A stretch of 64,000 bases of DNA, taken from positions 3,720,001 through 3,784,000 of the forward strand of contig OZ241354.1 in NCBI GenBank assembly GCA_965199945.1, read 5' to 3'. This stretch comes from VXYL01 sp965199945 (GTDB lineage: Bacteria > Pseudomonadota > Gammaproteobacteria > Pseudomonadales > Azotimanducaceae). The first letter of the stretch is position 1. The number at the start of each line of letters is the position of its first letter. Made by a program: the position numbers and the translations under genes. Of the stretch, positions 16,967 through 23,875 are shown one piece after another. The notes below the pieces were generated by a model that was not told the DNA's origin, searched no databases, and saw only the letters and a program-made list of their open reading frames with translations.

Positions 16967-18160
16967 ATGGAACAAGACTCCGACCAATCCGGCGATGCGG
17001 CACCCTTCCGTCGCTTGAGCGACGTGCCGCTGCGCGGCAAGCGGGTGTTGATCCGCGCCGACCTCAACGTGCCGCTTGCCGGCGGGGTGGTTGCCAACGC
17101 AGCGCGCATTGATGCGAGCGTGCCGACGGTGCGGCACTGCTTGGAAGCAGGCGCTGGCGTGGTCCTTGTCTCCCACCTTGGGCGCCCAACGGCTGGCGCG
17201 GAACAGCCGAGCGAACTCTCGTTGGCGCCCGTCGCCGAGGTGCTTGCCGACAGGCTGGCGTGCTCGGTGCCGCTTCTCAAGAACTGGCGCGATGGCGTCG
17301 AAATCCGGCCCGGCACTGTCGCCCTCTTGGAGAACATCCGCTTCGAGACGGGCGAGACAGCCAACGATCCGCGCCTTGCGGAGGAACTGGCGTCGTTGTG
17401 CGACGTGTTCGTGATGGACGCTTTCGGCACGGCGCACCGCGCCCATGCATCCACCGTCGGCGTTGCGCGGTTGGCGCCGGCGGCCTGCGCCGGGCTGCTG
17501 CTGGCGAAGGAACTCGACGCCATCGCCAAGGCGCTGGAAGCCCCCGTTCGCCCGGTTGTTGCCATCGTCGGCGGCGCGAAGGTCTCCACCAAGCTCGATG
17601 CGTTGGAGTCGCTCGCGTCTCTCGCCGACGAGATCATCGTTGGCGGCGGCATCGCCAACACGTTCCTGCTCGCTTGCGGGGAGCAAATCGGCGCGTCGTT
17701 GGCGGAGCCGGAAATGGCGAACGTGGCGCGACGCATCATGGCGAAGACGCACGTGCCGATGCCCGTGGACGTGATGACGGCGCCGGCCGGCGAAGTGGCG
17801 GCAGCGCAGCCGGCGCGTTTGCGATTGCGTGGCGACGTGCCCGCCGGCGAATCGATACTGGACATCGGCCCGGAGACCCTGCGGCAGTGGCGAAACCGCA
17901 TCGACAGCGCCGGCACGATCATCTGGAACGGCCCCCTCGGCGTCTTCGAGATGGATCAATTCGGCGAAGGCACGCGGCTGCTCGCCGAAGCGGTGGCCGG
18001 TTCTTCGGCCTACTCCATCGCTGGCGGGGGCGAAACTCTTGCCGCGATCGAGAAGTACGGCGCGAGCGATGACGTCTCCTACCTCTCCACCGGCGGCGGC
18101 GCATTCCTCGCCCTGCTGGAAGGAAAACCGCTGCCTGCCGTGGCGGCGCTGCAACCGTGA
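16967..18160 (+). CDS. pgk: Phosphoglycerate kinase
   Basis: 397 residues from ATG 16967. Catalyses 1,3-bisphosphoglycerate + ADP to 3-phosphoglycerate + ATP in the cytosol. Seen: RVLIRADLNVP (substrate-binding aspartate/asparagine), SHLGRP, ENIRFETGE, DAFGTAHR, the hinge region VAIVGGAKVSTK, and GGGETLAAIEKYG and STGGGAFLALLEGK for nucleotide binding. Slightly divergent from textbook (TAHR for SAHR). It stands alone without gap, tktA or fba, 22 bases after the CRTAC1 stop. Confidence 0.95.
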   Translation: MEQDSDQSGDAAPFRRLSDVPLRGKRVLIRADLNVPLAGGVVANAARIDASVPTVRHCLEAGAGVVLVSHLGRPTAGAEQPSELSLAPVAEVLADRLACSVPLLKNWRDGVEIRPGTVALLENIRFETGETANDPRLAEELASLCDVFVMDAFGTAHRAHASTVGVARLAPAACAGLLLAKELDAIAKALEAPVRPVVAIVGGAKVSTKLDALESLASLADEIIVGGGIANTFLLACGEQIGASLAEPEMANVARRIMAKTHVPMPVDVMTAPAGEVAAAQPARLRLRGDVPAGESILDIGPETLRQWRNRIDSAGTIIWNGPLGVFEMDQFGEGTRLLAEAVAGSSAYSIAGGGETLAAIEKYGASDDVSYLSTGGGAFLALLEGKPLPAVAALQP

Positions 18161-18209
18161 TCGACAAGCGGGAGTGATCTCTTCGCAGACGCCGTTGGAT
18201 CGAAAGTGC

Positions 18210-18227
18210 GTAGTAAGCGCTTACTAC
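18210..18227. promoter_or_regulatory. Perfect 18-bp palindrome upstream of the DNA methyltransferase
   Basis: GTAGTAAGCGCTTACTAC is self-complementary over all 18 bases and lies 26 bases before the -35 of the methyltransferase promoter. Candidate operator for an autoregulator or the enzyme itself; its centre, AGCGCT, could also be a methylation site. It is too symmetric and loop-free to be a normal terminator for pgk. Confidence 0.5.
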
Positions 18228-18252
18228 TCCTTCTCGCCATCTCCCATTGAGC

Positions 18253-18280
18253 TTGCCGTCGCGCCAACGTGGTCTAATAT
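18253..18280 (+). promoter_or_regulatory. Promoter giving a probable leaderless methyltransferase mRNA
   Basis: TTGCCG (18253-18258) and TAATAT (18275-18280) with 16 bases between them. The predicted start of transcription, about seven bases after the -10 box, coincides with the ATG at 18287, and there is no Shine-Dalgarno sequence. Leaderless transcripts are known for several restriction-modification genes. Confidence 0.5.
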
Positions 18281-18286
18281 GTCGCC

Positions 18287-19672
18287 ATGAAGCGTACTGC
18301 CTTGAGCTTGTTCACGTCTGGCGGACTCGGCGACCTTGCCGTGCGCCAAGCCGGCTTCGACATTCTGGTGTCCAACGAGAAGCTCGAAGATCGCCACGCC
18401 CTGTTCGCCCACAACTTCCCTTCCACATGCGCCATCACCGGAGACATTTGGGAGCACTCGGACCGCATCGAGTCGGAGGCCCGCCAGCGCCTTGGCGGGC
18501 GCGACCTGCACTTGCTGTACGCCACTCCGCCCTGCCAAGGCATGTCGAAGAACGGCAGGGGCAAGCTGCTGAGCGCCGTCAGGGCTGGCCGCAAGCCGCC
18601 CCTGGATGAACGCAACCGGCTCATCGTCCCGACGATGCAGCTCGCCCGCCGGCTTCGACCAGAGACGGTGCTCTTGGAGAACGTCCCGGAAATGGCGGAC
18701 ACCATGATCCTGGACGAACACGGCCGCCCGACGCCCATCCTCGGCTACGTCGAACGAGCCTTGGGCTCGGAATACGTCGGGCGGGCGGAAGTAGTGGAGT
18801 TCGCCGACTACGGCGTACCCCAGTGCCGACAGCGCTTGATCACCGTCTACTCGCGGCACCCGCGCATCGCGGATTGGCTTCGAAGCTGCGGCACCCTCAT
18901 GCCGACGCCAACGCACGCGGCCAATGGTGGCGACGGCAAGGCTCGGTGGCTGACGGTGCGTGAAGCCATCGCGGGGCTGCCGCCGCTGGATGCTGGCTCG
19001 CGAGAATGCGCCACGTCGGCGCTGCCCTTCCACCGCGTGCCCTTGCTCGACGACATGAAGTATTGGTGGGTGGCAAACACCCCGCCAGATCGCAGCGCCT
19101 TCGACAACCAGTGCTGCGCTTGCGGATTCGCGCAGAACCAGACGCACAGTTCCGCCCGCGACCACGCCGGCATCAACCGCGCTTCCAGAACGACGCCGCT
19201 GCACTGCGCACGGTGCGGCGAGATGCTGCCCCGGCCGAGCGTGGAGCGCGATGGCAAGCGGGAACTGATGCGTGGCTACACCTCGGCCTACAAGCGCATG
19301 TCCTACGACAAGCCGGCCAGCGCACTGACCCGCAACCTCTCGTACGCCTGCAGCGACAACAAGCTCCATCCCGAGCAGAACCGCGTGCTCTCGCTGTTCG
19401 AGGCCTTCCGCATCCACACGCTGGACCGATACGACTACGCTTGGCAGCGGGCCGACGGCAGGAAGGTGAGCGACAAGACCATCCGCGAGGTGATCGGCGA
19501 GAGCATCCCCCCGGCGGGCTTGCAGGCGATCGTCGACCACTTGGTCGGTGTACTGCAAGACGAGAAGTCGCCGCTTGACGAGCTGCTCTCGACCAGCCGC
19601 GAGTTCCTGAGAGACCGTCGCTATCGCGACTTGGTTGCGGCGAATCGGGCCGCCGTTGCGACATGTTGGTGA
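18287..19672 (+). CDS. DNA (cytosine-5)-methyltransferase, orphan
   Basis: 461 residues. Transfers a methyl group from S-adenosylmethionine to C5 of cytosine. Motif I LSLFTSGGLGDLAVRQAGF (SAM site), motif IV PPCQG with the catalytic Cys at about residue 83, motif VI ENVPE (131-135), motif VIII QCRQRL, and late motifs IX-X around FRIHTLDRYD. Between VIII and IX is a target-recognition region with two CxxC pairs (CCACGF and CARCGE), a likely zinc ribbon. No restriction endonuclease or Vsr gene is adjacent, so it is an orphan, or acts with a distant partner: cytosine methylases belong to DISARM class 2 and Druantia type II, and a helicase island begins 4 kb downstream, but four housekeeping-type genes lie between. 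Confidence 0.88.
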   Translation: MKRTALSLFTSGGLGDLAVRQAGFDILVSNEKLEDRHALFAHNFPSTCAITGDIWEHSDRIESEARQRLGGRDLHLLYATPPCQGMSKNGRGKLLSAVRAGRKPPLDERNRLIVPTMQLARRLRPETVLLENVPEMADTMILDEHGRPTPILGYVERALGSEYVGRAEVVEFADYGVPQCRQRLITVYSRHPRIADWLRSCGTLMPTPTHAANGGDGKARWLTVREAIAGLPPLDAGSRECATSALPFHRVPLLDDMKYWWVANTPPDRSAFDNQCCACGFAQNQTHSSARDHAGINRASRTTPLHCARCGEMLPRPSVERDGKRELMRGYTSAYKRMSYDKPASALTRNLSYACSDNKLHPEQNRVLSLFEAFRIHTLDRYDYAWQRADGRKVSDKTIREVIGESIPPAGLQAIVDHLVGVLQDEKSPLDELLSTSREFLRDRRYRDLVAANRAAVATCW

Positions 19673-19754
19673 TCGACACTCTCAGCGTGGCGTATCGCAC
19701 CGGCGCATTCACCAGCGGCAACGGCACCGCCGGTGCATTCCGTACTGGCTTGCG

Positions 19755-21170
19755 ATGCGCTCTAATGGGCGCGTCGTCGGCGAAACCAACGGAGTCGTGA
19801 TCGACAAGCTGGGAGCGCTGTTCCCGCCGGGGCGCGTCACGACTGCCGAGGACGACCTTCGCGTTTGGGGCTGCGATTGGACGCGCAGCTTTGCCGTGGC
19901 GCCGGCCGCGGTCGTCTTTCCGCAGACGGTTGAGGAAGTGGCGGCGCTGGTTCGCCTGGCCAACGAAAAAGGTCTTGCCTTGGTTCCGTCCGGTGGGCGC
20001 ACGGGGCTCTCCGGTGGGGCGGTGGCGAGCGATGGCGAAGTGGTTGTGTCCTTTGACCGGATGAACAGGATCCTTGATTTCGATCCCGCCGGGCGCATCG
20101 TGCGTTGCGAGGCGGGCGTCGTTACGCAGCGTTTGCAGGAGTTCGCGGAAGGCAAGGGGCTTTTCTATCCGGTGGATTTCGCGTCCTCCGGCTCCAGCCA
20201 GATCGGCGGCAACGTCGCCACCAACGCCGGCGGAATCAAGGTGATTCGCTATGGCATGACGCGGGATTGGATCGCCGGGCTGCGCGTCGTCACCGGCAAG
20301 GGCGATGTGCTCGATCTCAACCAGGGGCTGGTGAAGAACGCCACGGGCTATGATCTTCGCCATCTGTTCATCGGCTCGGAAGGCACGCTCGGCTTCGTCG
20401 TCGAGGCCGACGTGCGGCTCTCTGCGCCACCGGCACCGAGTCGCGTGATGGTGTTGGGGTTGCCGCGCTTCGCGGACGCGCTGCGCATTCTTTCGCTCTT
20501 TCAGTCCCGACTAGTGGTCTCCGCCTTCGAGTTCTTTTCCGAACTGGCGCTCGGAAAGGTCTTGGCGCATCGGCAGTTGGCTAGGCCGTTCGCCACTGCC
20601 GCGCCGTTCTACGCGCTGATCGAGTTCGATGCGGCGGACGAAGACGCCGCCCTTGACGCATTCGAGGAAGCGCTGGCGCAAGAGTGGGCCACGGACGGCG
20701 TGGCGAGCCGTTCGGAGGCGCAATCGGCTTCGTTGTGGGCGCTGCGCGAGAGCATCACGGAGAGCATCGCCCCGCAGACGCCGTACAAGAACGACATTGC
20801 GGTGCGCATCGCCGAAGTGCCGGCGTTCCTGGACGCGGTGGATGCAGTGGTGGCGAAGAACTATCCAGACTTGGAAGTGTGCTGGTTCGGACACATCGGC
20901 GACGGCAATCTGCATCTGAACATCTTGAAGCCGCCGCATCTTTCGACGGCGGCTTTCCACGAGCGCTGCCACGCCATCAGCCCAGAGGTCTTCGCCGCAG
21001 TCCAGGCGCATCGCGGCAGCATTTCCGCGGAACACGGCGTAGGCCTGTTGAAGCGCGACTTCCTCAGCTACACGCGAAGCGCGGCGGAGATCGAACTCAT
21101 GCGGGCGATGAAGCGCGTCTTCGACCCGAACGGCGTGATGAACCCCGGCAAGCTGCTCGCCGACGAATAG
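19755..21170 (+). CDS. FAD-binding oxidoreductase, D-2-hydroxyacid dehydrogenase type (GlcD/D2HGDH-like)
   Basis: 471 residues. VAO/PCMH-type FAD domain: VFPQTVEEVAALVRLANE, LVPSGGRTGLSGGAV, GGNVATNAGGIKVIRYG and YDLRHLFIGSEGTLG; the C-terminal substrate domain has HIGDGNLHLN (catalytic histidine/metal ligands) and ends RVFDPNGVMNPGKLL. This pattern fits D-2-hydroxyglutarate, D-lactate or glycolate dehydrogenases that feed electrons to an acceptor. ATG 19755 was chosen because homology starts soon after; longer in-frame starts overlap the methyltransferase gene. Probably its own transcription unit. Confidence 0.85.
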   Translation: MRSNGRVVGETNGVVIDKLGALFPPGRVTTAEDDLRVWGCDWTRSFAVAPAAVVFPQTVEEVAALVRLANEKGLALVPSGGRTGLSGGAVASDGEVVVSFDRMNRILDFDPAGRIVRCEAGVVTQRLQEFAEGKGLFYPVDFASSGSSQIGGNVATNAGGIKVIRYGMTRDWIAGLRVVTGKGDVLDLNQGLVKNATGYDLRHLFIGSEGTLGFVVEADVRLSAPPAPSRVMVLGLPRFADALRILSLFQSRLVVSAFEFFSELALGKVLAHRQLARPFATAAPFYALIEFDAADEDAALDAFEEALAQEWATDGVASRSEAQSASLWALRESITESIAPQTPYKNDIAVRIAEVPAFLDAVDAVVAKNYPDLEVCWFGHIGDGNLHLNILKPPHLSTAAFHERCHAISPEVFAAVQAHRGSISAEHGVGLLKRDFLSYTRSAAEIELMRAMKRVFDPNGVMNPGKLLADE

Positions 21171-21198
21171 GCGCCGTCGTCTCCAACGATCCGTATAG

Positions 21199-21870
21199 CT
21201 ACGGCAACGAACGAATCCCCTCCGGCGTTGCCACCAACACCGTATCCGGGCGAGTTAGTGCGGCGAAGATGCCGTTCTCGACCACGCCGGGGATGTTGTT
21301 GATGCGAGTCTCCAACGCTGCTGGCTCGTCGATGGCGAGGCCATGCACGTCCAGAATGTGGTTGCCGTTGTCGGTCACGAAGTCGGGACGAAGCACTGGC
21401 TCGCCGCCGAGGTCGCGCAGGCGTCCTGCCACCAAGCGCCTCGCCATCGGGATCACTTCCACCGGCAGCGGGAACGCGCCGAGGGCGTCTACCGCCTTGC
21501 TTTCGTCTACGATGCAGACGAAGCGCTCGGCCGCCGCCGCCACGATCTTCTCCCGCGTCAATGCGCCGCCGCCGCCTTTGAGAAGTTCGCGCGCTGGCGT
21601 CACTTCGTCCGCGCCGTCCACGTAGACGGCCAGCGTTTCCACTGCGTGCAGATCGACGACGCGAACACCGGCGGCCTCGAGCCGTTCGGCACTGGCCACG
21701 CTGCTCGAGACGGCGGCGACAAAGCGGTCCCGAATCCGCGCCAAGCCGTCGATGAAGAAGTTGGCCGTGCTGCCGGTTCCCACGCCGACCACACTCTCCG
21801 GCGCGAGCAGCGGTTCGATCAGGCGCAGCGCGGCCTCCGCCGCGTCGCGTTTCAATGCGTCTCGACTCAT
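21199..21870 (-). CDS. rpiA: Ribose-5-phosphate isomerase A
   Basis: 223 residues. Interconverts ribose 5-phosphate and ribulose 5-phosphate. VGVGTGSTANFFIDGL (phosphate-binding), VDGADEVTP (catalytic Asp), LLKGGGGALTREKI (catalytic Glu/Lys region) and RINNIPGVVENGIFA are all present. The ATG at 21870 matches the family N-terminus; a longer frame upstream overlaps the neighbouring PPOX gene's end and is not needed. Confidence 0.95.
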   Translation of the reverse strand: MSRDALKRDAAEAALRLIEPLLAPESVVGVGTGSTANFFIDGLARIRDRFVAAVSSSVASAERLEAAGVRVVDLHAVETLAVYVDGADEVTPARELLKGGGGALTREKIVAAAAERFVCIVDESKAVDALGAFPLPVEVIPMARRLVAGRLRDLGGEPVLRPDFVTDNGNHILDVHGLAIDEPAALETRINNIPGVVENGIFAALTRPDTVLVATPEGIRSLP

Positions 21871-21905
21871 GCTCGGCGGCAAGTTCGTAAGCGCAGGAGC
21901 GCGTT

Positions 21906-22517
21906 CTACAAATTGTCCCGGTAGTCGGCGGCGATGGCGGCATCGATCGCCGTGGCGGTACTGGCGGCGGCCTTCTTCTTCGCCGCGTACATCTTGCCGA
22001 AGGACACCTCGTGGCGAGCGTGCCAAGTCTCCGGCTTCCATAGCTGCGAGCGCAGAAACGCTTTGGCGCAATGGAAGAAGACCTCCTCGATCTGCACGTG
22101 GATGGCCAGTACCGCGGCCCTGCCCCGCGCCGCCAGCTTTCCGAGCAGTTCCGGTTCGGCCGAAAGTTCCGCTCGGCCATTCACGCGCAGCGTCTCGGGC
22201 GTGCCAGGGATCATGAACAGCACGCCCACGCGGGGGTTGGCCAGAATGTTGCGGTGGCCGTAGGCGAGCCGGTTGCCCAGCCGGTCCGGGATCACGATGG
22301 CGCGTTCGTTCTCCACCTGCACGAAGCCAGGCGCATCGCCTTTGGGGGAGGCGTCGATGCGGCCTTCGGCATCGGCCGTCGAGAGCACGAGGAACGGCGA
22401 CTTGGCAATGAACTCGGCGGCGAAATCGTCCAGCGCCGGCTGGTTCTTCTCCGCAAGGCCGGGCGGTTCCGGCCCGATCACGGCGCGCAGCTCGGCTTCG
22501 GTGGCAATCGTACTCAT
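21906..22517 (-). CDS. Pyridoxamine 5'-phosphate oxidase-fold flavoprotein
   Basis: 203 residues. Split-barrel FMN-binding fold: FLVLSTADAEGRIDASPKGD, VVIPDRLGNRL-like IVIPDRLGNRLAYGH and NPRVGVLFMIPGTPETLRVNGRA follow the MSMEG_1061-type PPOX subfamily. FRSQLW-like LRSQLWKPETW near the end is typical. These proteins reduce or oxidise small molecules with FMN or F420; the physiological reaction is unknown. Translated from ATG 22517 with cagccat spacing and no overlap with rpiA. Confidence 0.8.
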   Translation of the reverse strand: MSTIATEAELRAVIGPEPPGLAEKNQPALDDFAAEFIAKSPFLVLSTADAEGRIDASPKGDAPGFVQVENERAIVIPDRLGNRLAYGHRNILANPRVGVLFMIPGTPETLRVNGRAELSAEPELLGKLAARGRAAVLAIHVQIEEVFFHCAKAFLRSQLWKPETWHARHEVSFGKMYAAKKKAAASTATAIDAAIAADYRDNL

Positions 22518-22664
22518 GGCTGGGACTCCTCTTGCTTCAACGTGGCTATGCAAACAGAACCCTACGCCGCTGCCAAGCGCCGCCGTGCGCCACCGCCGCG
22601 CCACTGATTTAGTATCCGCCGAGTCCGCGCCAACTCGGTGGGGCGATGCTTGGAGGCACGACGG

Positions 22665-23489
22665 ATGCGAGCGAATCATGGCGCGAGCCCAATTCCCCGG
22701 CTCGGTGGCGACGAGCCCCCGGAGGCGCTCTATGCCGCACTCGACGAAGCCGGCTGCTTGGTGGTCGCCGATGCGTTGCCGGCGGCGCGGTGCGGCCGGA
22801 TCGAGAACGAACTGGCGCAGGCGATGTCGGCTGCCCGCGTTGTGGAGAAGGACGATCCAAAGCAGTTCTATCCCGGCCACACGCGGCGCGTCACGGGGCT
22901 CGTGAGCCGCTCCGAAACCGTGCGGGAAGTCATTGCGCACGGCCTGTCGCGGCAACTCGCACAGCGCCACTTGGGCGCCAACTGCGAGCGGATTCAGCTG
23001 CACGTCACCGCCGCCGTCTCCATCGGCCCGGGTGCCCGCGCCCAAGTGCTGCACCGGGAGGAGGACCTGTTCCCGTTCTTCCCGGTGCCACGGCCCAACC
23101 TCATCCTGGCGTCCATGTGGGCGATCAACGACTTCACCGCAGACAACGGCGCAACCTTGCTGGTGCCGGGCAGCCACCGCTGGGTTGCGGAACGCGAAGC
23201 GATGCCGAGCGAGGTGGTCTCCGCCGAGATGCCGGCCGGCTCGGTGCTCTACTGGCTGGGCGGCACGCTGCACGGCGGCGGCGCCAACACGTCGAACAGT
23301 TGGCGCTACGGCGTCATTCTCACCTACTCGCTCGGCTGGCTGCGGCAAGAGGAGAACCAATACCTGGACATCCCGCCGGAGGTCCTGGCAACGCTGACGC
23401 CGGACCTGCGAGCGCTCACCGGCCATGCGATGCACGGCGGCCTTGGCTTCTCCGTGGCAGACGCGAAGGCAGCGGTCGAAGCGGCCTGA
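22665..23489 (+). CDS. Phytanoyl-CoA dioxygenase family protein
   Basis: 274 residues, start supported by GGAGG eight bases before ATG 22665. Fe(II)/2-oxoglutarate oxygenase fold: LHREEDLFPFFP gives the first iron ligands (H-x-E rather than H-x-D), NGATLLVPGSH and the distal H in GGTLHGGGANTS, then WRYGVILTYSLGWL with the 2-oxoglutarate arginine. Substrate unknown. The last 38 codons and stop (23375-23489) recur at 30544-30658 beyond a 7-kb helicase island, so this gene is the insertion target. Confidence 0.82.
   Translation: MRANHGASPIPRLGGDEPPEALYAALDEAGCLVVADALPAARCGRIENELAQAMSAARVVEKDDPKQFYPGHTRRVTGLVSRSETVREVIAHGLSRQLAQRHLGANCERIQLHVTAAVSIGPGARAQVLHREEDLFPFFPVPRPNLILASMWAINDFTADNGATLLVPGSHRWVAEREAMPSEVVSAEMPAGSVLYWLGGTLHGGGANTSNSWRYGVILTYSLGWLRQEENQYLDIPPEVLATLTPDLRALTGHAMHGGLGFSVADAKAAVEAA
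23375..23489 (+). repeat. Direct repeat, left copy: 3' end of the PhyH gene
   Basis: 115 bp that match 30544-30658 without gaps and with eight mismatches (93% identity), including a 54-bp block with no difference. The match stops exactly at the TGA of the PhyH gene. It marks the left border of the helicase island. Confidence 0.9.
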
Positions 23490-23809
23490 GGCGATACAGA
23501 GAGCGTGCCTATTCCTGCAGGTCATGTAGTGGCATCGCCCTCCGGCGCGAATCGCAGCGAGATGCTGCTCGCCTTCGGGCGTGGTGGACGTGCATTAGCT
23601 GGCCATCTTCCGAGGCTGGGCCGATGCTGGCGACCGAGACGTCGCCGAATCCCCCAGCGCATCACGTCGGCGCACCAGCCACTCGGCGGCGGCTTCCGCC
23701 GTCGGTCAGGGCAATCCCAGAGCCAAATCAGGCCACCATGGACGAACTTAGCCCCATCGTGGCCAAAATGCGACTGCCCAACTGCCCCTGGCCGTGGGTT
23801 TGGCCGATG

Positions 23810-23838
23810 TTGGCGGCGTGGCGAGAGTGCGCTAGACT
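23810..23838 (+). promoter_or_regulatory. Promoter of the helicase island operon
   Basis: TTGGCG (23810-23815) and TAGACT (23833-23838) with a 17-base spacer. It places the transcription start near 23845 and therefore favours ATG 23876 over the several upstream in-frame ATGs as the start of the next gene. Confidence 0.45.
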
Positions 23839-23875
23839 TCAACACAACGCCTTTTCGGGGGCGAGGGCTTTGCTG

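Noticed and set aside
22646..23875. Extension of the island protein upstream through the PhyH gene
   Set aside because: The frame is open but the sequence is the shifted PhyH gene; a promoter and ribosome site favour ATG 23876.
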